NCBI GenBank assembly: GCA_033807775.1
Contig: CM066321.1
Location: 247,430,422-247,494,421 of the forward strand
DNA from: Saussurea involucrata
Lineage: Eukaryota; Streptophyta; Magnoliopsida; Asterales; Asteraceae
Direction of reading: 5' to 3'
DNA: 64,000 nucleotides
The notes under the pieces: model-generated
Databases searched by the model: none
Seen by the model: only the letters and a program-made list of their open reading frames with translations
Told to the model about the DNA's origin: nothing
Shown here: positions 19,518-31,549 of the stretch, piece by piece
Layout of the letters: each line of letters starts with the position of its first letter
How positions within the stretch are numbered: position 1 is the stretch's first letter
Program-made: the position numbers and the translations under genes

Positions 19518-20340
19518 GCCATAGGTTCAAAAAAGAAGTGCAAATATTTTGAGAAATAGAGAAATGATCTTGGCCATTTATTCGGTCAAGATCGGTTATA
19601 ATTGGTCAAAAGTTGCGGCTTTGACTGGTCAAAAGTTGCGGCTGTTCCAAAAATAGAAGGGCAATTTCGTAACTTTTACAAAAAACATGGGCTGGATTCA
19701 TATATGAATCTGTGTGTTTCACATATGAACTATACGTTCATATATGAACCTTTGTAATTCACATATGAACTCTTTATAACGAATTCATATATGAATCTTG
19801 TGATTCATATATGAACATTTGTATTTCATATATGAAACTAATTAACCGTAGGTTCATATATGAATCAGTTGAACCAATTAACTGATTCATATATGAATCT
19901 TTGTGTTCATATATGAACCTTTGTGATTCATATATGATTTTTTTTTAACTAATTCATATACGAACCTTTGTGTTTATATATGAATCTTTGTGATTCATAA
20001 ATGAAATTTTTTTAACTACTTCTCATATGAACAAATTAACTGATTTATATATGAATCACAAAAGTTCATATATGAATCACAAAGGTTCATATATGAATTA
20101 GTTAAAAAGAGTTTATATGTGAATTACAAAGGTTCATATATGAATCACACAGATTCATATATAAACTCGTCCCGTGTATTTTTTACGAAACTACCCCTCT
20201 ATCTTGTGCAGACCACGCGCAGACCATGCGAGAAATTATCCGCTGCTTCTCGGTCAAAGCCGCCGATCTTGACCGAATAAATGGGCAAGATCACTTCTCT
20301 ATTTCTCTAAATATTTGCACTTATCTTTTGAACCTCTCCC
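19518..20340. mobile_element. FB5: foldback element (823 bp)
   Basis: The ends GCCATAGGTTCAAAAAAGAA and (reverse complement) GGGAGAGGTTCAAAAGATAA pair and continue together for ~75 bp, including AGAAATAGAGAA and TTTATTCGGTCAAGATCGG. The interior is a dense array of ATTCATATATGAAT palindromes. It is flanked by (TA)9 on the left and TATATATA on the right. No ORF is present. Confidence 0.78.
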
Positions 20341-20453
20341 TATATATAATATTTACAACTATTATAATTTATAATCCAACAATTTTATACATATATTAGT
20401 CTAATTGTGGAAAAGGTTATGCTTATCATAGTAATAGAATTGACAAGTTATTT

Positions 20454-20723
20454 GTGGAATCACTTAAGATAATGAGGTGTCATTTAAAAAAGACAAATGT
20501 CGAAAAGTCGTGTCTAAGGATGAACAAAGGTCAAACAAAGATATTTGGTGTCCCAAGTAGAGTGTCTGTTGCTAGAGAAATTTATCGGTTGTTTTGCGAT
20601 GAGACGATTAAATTGAAGAAAGAGTTAAAAAAGGTTAAACAAAGAATATGTTCAACAACTAATTGTAGTTGGGGAGGTCTAATACTATCGCATTTGATTG
20701 ATGATTTGAATCGGATGCTATAA
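20454..20723 (+). CDS. Hypothetical small basic ORF (89 aa)
   Basis: An open frame with non-repetitive, Lys-rich composition encodes a short predicted helix (ETIKLKKELKKVKQRI) and three cysteines. I do not recognise a family. It lies in AT-rich sequence between FB5 and the G2 LTR with no visible promoter. It could be an exon fragment of a decayed gene or transposase, or chance. Low confidence that it is expressed. Confidence 0.22.
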   Translation: MESLKIMRCHLKKTNVEKSCLRMNKGQTKIFGVPSRVSVAREIYRLFCDETIKLKKELKKVKQRICSTTNCSWGGLILSHLIDDLNRML

Positions 20724-21199
20724 TTCAAACATTTGAAGTTTAATTCTAAGACTTAAGGATTTTAATGTATATTTGGATGATTATTATAACCCCCTCAAAT
20801 TTGGAAAGAGCAACTAATTTAAAACATTCAATATTACATCAAATAAAGAGTAAAACCTCCTTCGACAATTCAATACTTGAAATACCTCAAATTAAATTAT
20901 ATAATCAACCTTAACAATTATTAACTCAAGTCTTATACGAAGACTAAATCAAGATCGGGTGTTACTAAATCCCCAGATTAGTTGTTATCTCCAAATGCGG
21001 AAACATCACTCAAAGGCTACATCATTCTCGTGCATCTAACTGGCACTCCACTCTTCACGGTGTCGCTAGAAGCTTTCCCCAACAAGGACCTGACACACAT
21101 GCCGAGAAATAAAAAGGGTTAGACTTGTTTTCATCACTATATAATCAATAAAACGGAAAGAATTTACTTAGAATGTAATTGCCCTTATGCAAACTGTTA

Positions 21200-21249
<50 letters not shown>

Positions 21250-21740
21250 GTCTTTTCTAGAAATCCCATTTTTCGTAATAAACGCTTAATTAGAAATACA
21301 CCGAAAACATAGAACTAAGCCCAATACTCACACAAAGCATAAATAAGATAAAAATCCAAATACCAAGAAAGTGGAACTAAATGCTTCATTCGAACCTTAA
21401 TACATATGGAGGGGATCCAATATTAAAGTCGTCAATTTCAGTACTCGCACAAGACCAAACGATAGTCAAACATGGACATTACAATATCCAAAATAATGTT
21501 TGCCAACAACGGGGGAGACCCATATCCATCGAGAGTGGAGGAACTCATAAGTATGCCACTCATACAACGTTAATCGCATGACACTTCACGACATGAAAGC
21601 CCAAGTGTCCCTACGACTATTTTACAAGTTTCACCTCAAGAGTCGGCTGACCTAAGTGTCTATTCCCACGAATTCCACCACAAGGCCCGGCACGCTTAGG
21701 ACTACCTACAAGGCATTACCTTCAAAGTGGTGGAGGTCGT
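20724..21740. other. Non-coding stretch, possibly a decayed LTR, with (TA)n
   Basis: No gene is supported. From ~20787 (TATAACCCCCTCAAATTTGG) the word pattern resembles an old gypsy LTR, but no matching second end was found. A (TA)n tract lies at ~21205-21244. The sequence up to 21740 is the insertion site of G2. Confidence 0.35.
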
Positions 21741-21974
21741 TGTTTAGGTAAAAAATCACACCTCACGACCGACGCTAGAAAACTCAGATAACATTTCCAT
21801 AAGACCACTCTTGCAATTAGATACGATCTTACAGGTTGATTACGGACGAAAGCTCGGTCGTACATTTTTATGCTGGTCGTACATTCCGTACAACCAACGT
21901 ATGAGACTTAAGACGGTCGTACGATTATACTAACCGTTAACAGTCAAATATCTGTTTCTTTTGTTCATTAATGT
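21741..21974 (+). repeat. G2 5' LTR, left segment
   Basis: The first 234 bp of the LTR start TGTTTAGG. Homology to the G1 LTR start is clear in the first ~40 bp and patchy later. The LTR is split by C2 at the word AATG. Confidence 0.7.
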
Positions 21975-22697
21975 TGTAGGTTCCCAGATTCACGTTGTAT
22001 CACAATAATGGTAAGAAAATAGACAGCGGAAGCATATTAAATAAAGCCATTAATGTGAGTAATTGTGTAAACGATATAATAACTGTGAGTATCAAATGTA
22101 GAACAGGAATAATGATAACAAGATCAAGTATAAAACGCTGCTCGTATATTGATAATGAATCACACCAAGAACACGTTCAAGTGTGTGTTCGGAAATCTCA
22201 CAGGACACAATATCGTACGGAGATAGTACTCGGGATTACTGCAGTGTGTGCTTAAACAATTATGGAAAACTATTCTTCCAAAAGCTTACAATTATTTGTT
22301 CCACTACCTCACTATTTATAGCCCTGATAAAGTGTAGACAGTATATTATCGTACCCTGGAACGACACGTGGAAAGTGTGTCTCCCTTCTTTAGGGCATAC
22401 GTGGAAAGTATGGACACGTGTCTAACACTTAGGATTTCAAACGAGACTTAGGATTCACCGAGGTCTTCATTTCAACAGAGCTCATAGACCAGAGCTATGT
22501 TGGTCTTTGGATATGAACAGTTCTTCTGTTGATCTTCTGCCAGAGCTCTGTTGGGCTCTGTTGGTTCCACCAGAACTCTGTTGAGTTCAGTTGGTCTTCT
22601 TGTTGCTTTTCTTCTGAGTCTTCTGCTGCATCTCTGTTGGTCTTCTGACTTGATAATATTTTCAATACTTTTACATAACAGATACTTGGGGCTAACA
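21975..22697 (-). repeat. C2 3' LTR (723 bp)
   Basis: On the minus strand it starts TGTTAGCCCCAAG and ends CCTACA. It differs from the 5' LTR by about 22 substitutions counted by eye (~3%) and no clear indel. A TATA box (CTATAAATAG, complement of 22312-22321) is conserved. The adjacent 22698-22710 reads CTTAGGGGGAGAT on the minus strand, the polypurine primer. Confidence 0.88.
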
Positions 22698-22835
22698 ATC
22701 TCCCCCTAAGTATTGAAAATAAAAATTTTGGAAATACAGAGATGTAAACAAAAGAACAGAGACCATTTTACCTCTGTTGAAACCTTGCACTATTCTTTTA
22801 GGATATTACAATACGAAGTAAAAGAATAGTTACAT

Positions 22836-25800
22836 TTAGGCATAATTATCTCCCCTTAGGATTCTGTCGAATCTTCTGATCAGCTCACGGAAGTCTAGCA
22901 TAAGATCTATCTGTTCGATGCAGAGCCTCAGTTGCTCTTCTGGATACTTCTCTCTTGGGAGATTCTGAATTATGTTCTTGAGATATACCAGCGACTCACT
23001 CGAGTACTTGTGGGCTTCAGATATTCTGATGGCCTTCTTGATCTTCTTCTGTCGGCAGATGAAGACTGGAGGATTTTCAACTACTGTTCCAGTCCTGTAG
23101 TGGCCATAACCCTCAAGGTTTTTGTTTGGTGGTGCAACCGCTAGTTTCTCAACTTCGAACTCTATGCCTAGCTGAAAATCAATCTGAGTTCTGAGATTAA
23201 CGTGCTCTTGCATGGCGAATCGAACCTCTGGTAGCGCAGTTCTTGCTGGTGTGTATCTTTCGGAGAAGTTCAAGCAATAGGCATGAAGCATGATCAGATC
23301 GTATGGATTCAGAAGCACAAGATCGTTGTCGTTGAAGAATTCATTCCTGCCTTCTGTTGATTCAACAGTGTACTCATGGTATACGACTCTGTCATGTTGG
23401 AATTTCTTATGCTTGATGTCCAAGATTCTGCGGACACCGAAGTTTATGTTTATGGCTCTGTTCAGATTTGACTTTGTTTGAATGAACTTCAGCCTTGATT
23501 CAGAAATGGTGTTTATTCTGATGGGATTGAGGTACGAGTTGATGGGTTTGGCATTTACAGGAATGATGTCCCTGTCAGCATAGAGATAACCAAAAAATTC
23601 CTCTAAGGATGGTTTCTCGGTGTGTTGGGTTGATGTTTCTGGGTTCTGTTCTGGCTGAATTGGGTTTTGGTCTTCATGTGTTTCAGCCATGAGGATATCA
23701 ACATGTCGTCCGGGCTCTTGTAGAACTTGGGGTTTGACTTGAGGTTGGGCTTCGCTTGGTTGTTCTTCAGCAGAGATTGGGATTGATCTATCTGGTTCAG
23801 TTCTTGGAGATGTAGGAGGGGTATCGAGTATGATGATCTCTGGTGGTTGTTGAGTTGACTCTTCTGGTGTTTTGATGGTTCTGTCTTTGAACATGTAGTC
23901 GAATACCACCATAGTCATTTCTGGCGTGTCTTCTTCCGTTGTCCCCTTATCTCCTCTTTCTGCCTCTGCCTCTGTCGTCTCTGTCGTTTTGCCTTTCCCT
24001 TTTCCTTCTCTTTCTCAGCCTCTTTCTCTTTCTCTTTCTCTTTTTCCTTCTCCCCCTTTTGTTGACCTGCGGACTCACCCATTTGGCTATCTGATTGAGC
24101 TTCCTTAGCATCTTCAAAATCATCTTCATCATCAGAGGAATCCTCGTCAGAGAGTCTCTGAACAATGGGTGAGGACCGGGCAACAAACTTTGGCCTCTTG
24201 CGTGACGGCTCTCCTTCTGATGCTCCTTCTGCAGGTCTTTTAAGTGTAGCAGTCTGTAAAATAGCATCTGTGAAGTTTGTGACTGCCTTTTTCATTGCGT
24301 CTTCAACCTCTGTTGCCGCAATTCTGATTTCATCTACTTGACTCTCAAAGTTTACTTTGTGAGTGTCAAGAGATGCCTGCACGTGTTTCTTTGTCGCCTG
24401 GCCTTTCATGACAAATTTAGATGAAATCGTCATCATTCGGCTAAGAACTGATTTGCTGAAGTTGCTCATCTGACCGACTGTCATTGGTAGATCGTTGGGG
24501 TTGGGGCTGGAGATGTTGAGTGGAGTAGCAGATGATGTTGTTGCGTCTTTGATGGCTTTCTTAACAGAGTTGTCAATTAACTCTGTCAAGGTTCTGACGT
24601 TCGATTCTGATTAGAGGACAGAAGGTATAGGCAGGGTTCTGTTCATGGATTCCTTGTGATTCTCTGCCATTATTCTCTTCAGATCAGCAAGTTCTGTCGA
24701 AGTCTTCGTTGTCTCCTCTGTTCGGTCTCTTTGCAGATCTGCTATCTCTGTCGTCAGCTTTGTAATCGCTTCTGTTATGGCGCATTCAGCCTCTGCTATG
24801 AGTTTTTCAGCTTCAGCAAATTTATTAGCGATCTGCTGCAGTTCTTCTTTAAGAGAAACATTTTCCTGGCGGATCAGCTCCTCCTTCTGTGCATTGATAA
24901 GTTTATACTCATTCAAGGAGTTGTTGATACTATCACAGAAGCTTGTGAACTCTGCTTTTGTGACAGTTTCAACGGGGGTAACCCTGACTCCAACAGATGG
25001 ATTCAGTTCAACCTCGAGTTCAGAGGTGCCTCTCTGAAGAGTTGCGTTTATGTTGGCTCTTGGAGGACTTCTACCCGATCCTCGATGAACTGTTTGAACA
25101 GAAGCATCTACAGGTATTCTGATCTCGATTTCCTCCTCCAGCTCAGTTTCTAGTGAAGGGAATCGGATGTGATGAGAAGAGTTTGGATCAAGCAAAATCT
25201 TCCCTTGTTCTACTATGGTCTCCCATTGTGCCTGAGTCGGACAGATGCTACGTGAGATGCGAAAGATCTCAGGTCTATTGTCTGTTAAGTCTAAATGAGC
25301 CACAGAGGCATCATCGTGTGGAGGTGACCTATTGATGTTCTGGGGCGAATGAACATCACTACCAAAAATAGCTTCCCCAGCTTCGTGCGTATCAGAGGCG
25401 TGAAGAGTTGCCTCTGATGGTTCTTGCTGGTTAGGGTTCGAGGTGTGCACCTCTGTTTCAATAATCATTTGGTCTTGATCACCAGGATTAGATTGTGTGG
25501 AAGCACTGGGATGTTGGTTATGGATGTGCTCATCTGTGTTCTCTTGAACATCTTTTTCTAAGCTCTCATTTCCCTCGGCTCTTAGGGATTTAGAACTCTC
25601 AGGATTCTCTATCTCTCTCTCATCTCCTTCTTTTTCACCACTAGCAGATGAAATAACTTCTACCTCTGGTATTTCCCTTACTCCCTCATGAACAGTCTCC
25701 ATATTTGATGCTCTGTTCTATACTTCCTCCTCCATCACTCTAGAGGAAGACCCCACTTCGGGTACTCTTACCTCTGGTCTGTTCTCTTCCACTCCTATTT

Positions 25801-26797
25801 CCTCACTCAAACTTTCCAAGGATGGCTCAGATCCTAAGTATGTTGGGGTTCTCACCTCAGGTTCTTGAGGTTGAGCAGCACTCTCATAGTTTTGGATAGA
25901 GATGTGTTGAGGGTCAATCAGAGCGAGCATTGTTCTTGGTACTCGTCTGATAAAAGGATATTCACCTGAAGTCGTGGGAAGGAACTTGGACATTACCCAA
26001 ACAGGTGTAGATTTTCCCTGATGAGTCAATTGCAGTCTGTCGAAGGCTCTTCTCTTCTTATTACCAGACTGATGACTCGAGGAAACTTGATTGACTTCAT
26101 AAATTTGTGGGTTCCAACGACTCCTCCTCTTGCTATGGATGAGGTCTTTGTATTGACAGCGGCAAGAAGGTCGTTGTACAGAATGCTGGTGAAGTCGAAG
26201 TTCCTGTTGAAGAATAATCCATACATTATCTGTAGGATTTCTGTGCTAGCTTGGTCTTGACTACCAGATTTGCTAGTAAGGGTTCTGTTCAATGTGGAGA
26301 ACATGAAGTTCCACATTGTAGGTAGATTCTGTCTTCTGAACTCTCCTATTCTGTTCAGTTTTTGTTGTAACCCAAGAATTTCATGAATTCAAGAAGAACA
26401 ACAACTTTGGGGGGTTTTTCATAGGCTTTTATTCCAAGCTATCTTTTGGTCTTCATTCTGAAGATTCTCCTGAACGTGCTTGCACGAATGCGGATTGTTC
26501 CCGCTCCTCCATTTCTTGAGTTGACATTGCCAATGATTCCATCCTGTTCTTCTACGTACTGGCACTTAGTCCACCATTGTTGGACGTAAATCGCAAGAAG
26601 ATGATCGTTGAACTCTGTTAGGGCTCTAAAGATTTCAGAGTTTCTGAGAAACTCAATAAATATGTGGTACAGGGGTAGATAGAGTCCTAGTTAGGGTCGA
26701 ATCGGTAATTGTTGTCAACTAACTCGTATGGGAGGATAATGATTTCATCGACGGGTCCTATTCGGCTTGATTCAGCAGAGTTTTGTGGTTCTGCCAT
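22836..26797 (-). pseudogene. C2 env-like/extra 3' ORF (broken)
   Basis: A long minus-strand coding region begins at ATG 26797 (MAEPQNSAESSRIG) and ends at 22836. It is broken by in-frame stops (for example ~26690, 25703-25717 and 24611) and frameshifts near 26310 and 23920. The longest open pieces are 24611-25702 (363 codons) and 22836-23918 (360 codons). The middle is Glu/Ser/Pro-rich with a coiled coil and a KEKEKEKEKE tract. The C-terminal 200 residues look globular (INFGVRRILDIKHKKFQHDR). The position between RNase H and the 3' LTR is that of the Sirevirus env-like gene, but no clear signal peptide or fusion domain is seen, so 'env' is only a positional name. Confidence 0.6.
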
Positions 26798-27789
26798 TTT
26801 TGCAGGTTAGGGTTTTCTTGAAGAACTTGAAGGTTTTGAACTTTTGAGAGGGAAAGATGAAGGGTTTTTGAATGATCAGAAAGCGTAAGAAAAGAAATGG
26901 GTCATGGTAATGGATATTTATACGCTAAACATGTGGCTGGGTGAACGTCGTAGGTACTGTAGGCACTCGAGTGTCAGAAGGTGGAGTGGCCTGAACAGTG
27001 TATCGTAGGAACAACTAGTGGTTTGTCTTTCAATCAGAGAATGCCACGTAGATTTAATTCTGACCACTTTCGGGCAAGCAAACTGTCACAATTAGAGATG
27101 TGTGGGTGACCAGTGGTTGACGCTTAAAGAATGACCCGCATCTTTGATGGCGTGTTTCTGATGACGTGGCAGAAAAAACCGACAGAGCTCTGGTGGAGCT
27201 CAGCACAGTTTTGTCTCTGTTGAGTAACCTTTTCCATTTCGCTCAAGTATCCCATAAATGTTTCACCTTTACCCAAAACATTTAAAAATTCTGTATCTGA
27301 TGTGAAAAGTAGTCAAAGAACGAATAACAGAATTAACTTAGAAATTTCACAGAGTTCTGATGATGATCAACAGAGGCTCTGGTGAAATATCAGAGTTCTG
27401 TTAAGTTCTTGACTTTTATCAAAGATTTTCATCAGAACAGGTTTTCCCTAAAAAGATTTTTCTTTCCAGATCAAAGAGCAAAGTCATTTTGAATTTGGAA
27501 ATGTGATTTTGACTTGCTCCTTCTAAAACCATGCAAAATTTCTCTTAAGCTCCCCCTAGACAAATGGGCTAAAAAAAAACTTTATACAAAAGAAAGAAAA
27601 AAAGAAAAAAATTTTACAAGCAAGAAATTTTAAAAGGAGTATGTACAAACAGATTCACTGAGCTTGTTGAAAAAAAATATGCACGACAGAGTTCTAGTGA
27701 ATGTCAGAGGCTCTGTTAAACTATCCTACCCAACTATTTGACAGAGCTCTGGTATAATCATCAGAGGCTCTGTTGATTTTTAAACAGAG
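26798..27789 (-). other. C2 spacer between RNase H and env-like ORF
   Basis: This non-coding stretch of about 1 kb would hold the leader of the downstream ORF. It is enriched in near-palindromes of the form CAGAG-n(1-2)-CTCTG (for example CAGAGCTCTG at ~27183 and CAGAGGCTCTG at ~27370, ~27704 and ~27763). The LTRs carry related words. Confidence 0.6.
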
Positions 27790-28677
27790 TTAGGAGGACA
27801 TGTTCAGCATACCCAATTTGCTGATTAAGAAATTGAATCTCTTTTCATCAAGAGCTTTTGTAAAAAGATCAGCCAATTGGAAGTCGGTTGAAACAAAGTA
27901 CATTTCAATCCTCCCTTTTTCAACATGATCCTTTATGAAGTGGTACCTTATGTCGATATGCTTCGTCTTGGAATGCTGAACTGGATTAGCTGTGATTGCT
28001 ATGGCACTCTTGGAGTCACACAGAATTGGATTTTTATTGTACTCCATGCCATAATCTTTGAGTTGAGTTTTCATCCAGAGCACTTGAGAGCAACAACTAG
28101 CAGCAGCAACATACTCTGCTTCTGCTGTAGAGGTTGATACGCAGTTCTGTTTCTTAGATGTCCAACTCACCAGTTTATAACCAAGCAATTGACAGCTACC
28201 AAAAGTACTTTTTCTGTCATTCTTGCATCCTCCATAATCTGAATCTGTGTATGCAATAAGCTCGAAACCAGAATTAAGAGGATACCAGAGACCCAGAAAT
28301 TGAGTCCCTTTCAAATATTTAAATATGCGCTTGACAACAGAAAAGTGTGATACTTTAGGATTTGCTTGAAATCTGGCACACAGACAAGTTGCAAACATTA
28401 TATCAGGTCTGCTAGCAGTTAAATACAGAAGTGACCCTATCATGTCTCTGTAGTTCTTGACATCTGTAGGTTCACCTTTAAGGCCAGAGTCAAGTTTAAC
28501 TCCAGTGGCAATAGGAGTTTTCATTGGATTTGAATTGTTGAGCTTATAGTTTTTCAAAATATCAGAGATATATTTGGACTGACATATGAAAGTCCCTCTG
28601 ATGGATTGTTTTACTTGTAAACCAAGAAAGAAAGAAAGTTCTCCCATCATGCTCAGTTTGAATTCACTTTTCATCAA
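27790..28677 (-). pseudogene. pol: C2 copia RT C-terminus and RNase H
   Basis: Two hundred ninety-five codons are open. They include the connection (MIGSLLYLTASRPDIMFA), the RNase H core Asp in YTDSDYGG, the Glu/Ala motif TAEAEYVAAA and the second Asp region ILCDSKSAI. The end, ADLFTKALDEKRFNFL, is the typical C-terminus of copia pol. It is one base out of frame with the upstream RT. The lesion lies near 28702, so it is part of a broken polyprotein. The domain itself is intact by eye. Confidence 0.9.
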
Positions 28678-29777
28678 ATCCTCAAACTTATCACAGTACT
28701 CTGCCGTGTAGACCCAAAAATAATGTCATCAACATATATTTGCACCAGAAGTATATCATTCTTATACCTTCTAAAGAAAAGAGTTTTATCGACAGTACCT
28801 TTTTCGAAGTGATTAGTCAACAGAAAGTTTGACAGAGTTTCAGACCAGGCTCTGGGAGCTTTCTTAAGGCCATACGGAGGTTTGTCTAATTTGTAAACGT
28901 GGTCTGAAAACTCTGAACATTCAAAACCTGGTGGTTGCTGAACATACACTTCTTCTTGTAGTCTGCCATTCAGAAAAGCAGATTTGACGTCCATCTGGTA
29001 GACCTTGAAACCCTTGTGAGCAGCATAGGCTAAGAAGATTCTGATTGCTTCTACCCTAGCCACAGGTGCAAAAGTCTCGTCATAGTCAATGCCTTCTTCT
29101 TGGCTATAACCCTTAGCAACCAGACGAGCTTTGTTTCTAATGATAATCCCATCTTCATCCTTCTTGTTCCTAAACACCCACTTGGTTCCAATGGCAGCTT
29201 TGCCTTTTGGGAGTGGAACCAAGGACCAAACTTTGTTTCTTTCAAACTCCAGAAGATCCTCTTGCGTAGCTTCGATCCAGTTTGGGTCTTCAAGGGCTTC
29301 AGTGATATTCTTCGGTTCAATCATGCTCAAAAAGTTATCAAAGAAAGCTTCATTGATTGTGGCCGATCTTGTCTTCACACCATCTTCAGCAGCACCAATA
29401 ATAAGATGATGGGGGTGATCCTTTGTCCATATTGTCATGGGAGCATGGACAACAGGTGGGGTTTGTGCTTCTGATGGGAAAAGACGATCTTCAGCATCCG
29501 AGCTCTGTGGATTGGCACCAAGGCTCTGTGGCACACAACTCTGAAGAGTGGCCTATTTGCACTGTGAGTTGCCAACAGGGCTCTGTGAAGGTGAGCTTTC
29601 AAATAGGGAATCTCTCCCAATATGAGTTAACAGAGGTGATGATGGCTTTTGCTCAGGTTCTCTTTGTGGTTCCTCATTTCTCTGAATAACACATGTAGAC
29701 AGAGAAGTAGATGGTGAAGTATTGGAGGGACCAATAAGAATTGTACCTGTCAGATTCTGTTCTGTTGAATTCTGAGC
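28674..29777 (-). pseudogene. pol: C2 copia reverse transcriptase
   Basis: The open piece 28674-29534 holds the RT palm and fingers: [54 protein letters not shown] and the catalytic YVDDIIFG. The usual [12 protein letters not shown] motif reads [12 protein letters not shown], three substitutions at conserved positions. In-frame stops lie upstream (~29550 and 29778), in the linker to integrase. A frameshift follows the YVDD box after FGSTRQ. Confidence 0.88.
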
Positions 29778-30911
29778 TTAGTCATCTCTGTTGATGTTAA
29801 CAGAATCATCATCATCATCGAAGAAATCATCGAACATGAGATTGATATCTTCTTCCCTTGTTTTTGAAGAACTTGGCTTCTTCTGTTCTGTATGTGTCCC
29901 CTCTGTTGATTTGCGATCATAGGAACTTGATGTATTTTCATCAAAGGACACATTAACACTTTCTTGAATAACACGGGTTCTGGTATTGTAGAATCTGTAA
30001 GCTTTAGAGGTTAAGGAATAACCAATAAAGATTCCTTCGTCCGCCTTCTTGTCGAACTTACCCAGCTGTTCTCTGTCATTCAAGATGTAGCACTTGCAGC
30101 CAAAAATGTGAAAATATTTCACATTTGGCCTTCTGTTGTTGATGAGTTCATAGGGAGTCTTCTTAAATATTTTCACTATTACAGCTCTGTTTTGGGTAAA
30201 ACAGGATGTTGAGACTGCCTCTGCCCAGAAGTTGATAGGAAGGACAGAACCGGCCAACATGGTTCTTGCGACTTCTACCAGAGTTCTGTTCTTTCTTTCC
30301 ACTACACCATTTTGTTGTGGAGTTCTGGCAGCTGAGAAGTTTTGGGAAATTCCTTCTTCTGAGAGATAAGTATCTATTCTGGCATTCTTAAACTCTGTCC
30401 CATTATCACTTCTCAACTTTTGAACTTTAAGTCCTAACAGAACCTGTATCCTTCTCAACAAACTTATTAGAATTTATGGGACATCAGATTTTACTCTGAT
30501 GAACTCGATCCAAGTATATCTAGAGAATTCATCAATAAGCACAAGAATATACTTTTTACCCGACAGACTTTGCACAGAGATTGGACCACAAAGATCCACA
30601 TGAAGCATATGCAAAGGTCTAGGGCAATTGTGATCACTCTTAGTTCTGTGTGAAGATCTTTTCATCTTACCCAATTCACAGGCAGAACAGAGATGGTCTT
30701 TGTCAAATTTTAACGAAGGCAATCCTTTTACTAAGTTCAATTTCACGAGCTTGTCAAGATTTGAAAATTTTAAGTGGGCAAATCTTTTATGCCAGAGTCA
30801 GGCATCTTCATTTTTCAAAGACACTAAACAGAGTTTCTCTGTTGTAGAGTTTTGATTAGGTTTGAAATTCATTTTATATAGATTGCCTTTTCTGTCGGCT
30901 CTTAACAGTTC
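29778..30911 (-). pseudogene. pol: C2 copia integrase (two internal stops)
   Basis: The frame is shared with protease and RT. The zinc-binding end appears as WHKRFAHL and CSACELGK. The catalytic triad residues are visible in HVDLCGP, RSDNGTEFKN and QQNGVVERKNRT. The C-terminal GKF/GIFIGYS region follows, ending in an acidic run of Asp. A TGA at ~30797 replaces the Trp before WHKR, and a TAA at 30474 stands in the catalytic core, consistent with a CAA codon changed by one base. Confidence 0.88.
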
Positions 30912-31217
30912 TTAACCAGACTCGGAAAGTAATAAGGAACAATACTTCTTCCTAAAATTGACATCGAATCCATGATCACAGAGTTGACTTATACTGAGCA
31001 GATTATGATTTAATCCCTCAACATAAGCAACCTCAGAAACTGAAACACCACCATTAACTAAAGTACCATAACCTTTAATATGTCCACCATTGTCTCCTCC
31101 AAAGGTTACTGCACTTCCCTTCTTGTTCTTGAAAGAAGTCAGAAGCTCCTTATTGCCCGTCATGTGCCTGGAGCATCCGGAATCTAAATACCAGATCTGC
31201 ACATGAGGTTTCTGCAA
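30912..31217 (-). pseudogene. pol: C2 copia aspartic protease
   Basis: The motif WYLDSGCSRHMTG carries the copia D-S-G active site, and LLSISQLCD is the conserved downstream motif. The frame is open from just after the gag stop to a TAA at 30912. The catalytic residues are intact. It matures Gag and Pol by family knowledge. Confidence 0.88.
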
Positions 31218-31223
31218 GACAGA

Positions 31224-31549
31224 TTAGTTTCTTTTAGGTACCCATTGCATGATGGGTCCTTTCTTGTTAGGCTTTTGGGTGTTATCAGTCTTTCCTACTG
31301 GCTTTTCATTCTTTGATGATGTGCCAGAGGTCTTTTTCTGTGCATTCTGAACAGTCTTGGGATCATTCCTTTGAGGTGACTGATTCAGAACACAGTGAGG
31401 ACCATTCATATGGTTTTGCAATTTTAACAACAGTTGAATGCAATTACAGTTGATAGAACATGAAGATAATTGATGCACATTGCTGTTTTTGTTCAAAGAC
31501 TGTTGTTTGAATGGTGCTTGGTTCTGAAAAACTTTAGGACCATACATTC
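31224..31549 (-). pseudogene. gag: C2 Gag C-terminal segment right of the N insertion
   Basis: This segment continues the frame of 37067-38096 after removal of N (5,517 bp including one target copy, a multiple of three). It ends with MQWVPKRN and TAA. The stop is followed immediately by TCTGTCTTGCAG and the protease frame. The same ending is seen in C3 and N. The segment is Asn/Gln/Lys-rich. Confidence 0.8.

Noticed and set aside
23926..26260. Plus-strand ORFs opposite the C2 env-like region
   Set aside because: Ser/Leu-rich mirror images of the charged minus-strand coding sequence.
29100..29689. Plus-strand ORFs opposite C2 RT
   Set aside because: Antisense to conserved RT motifs on the minus strand.
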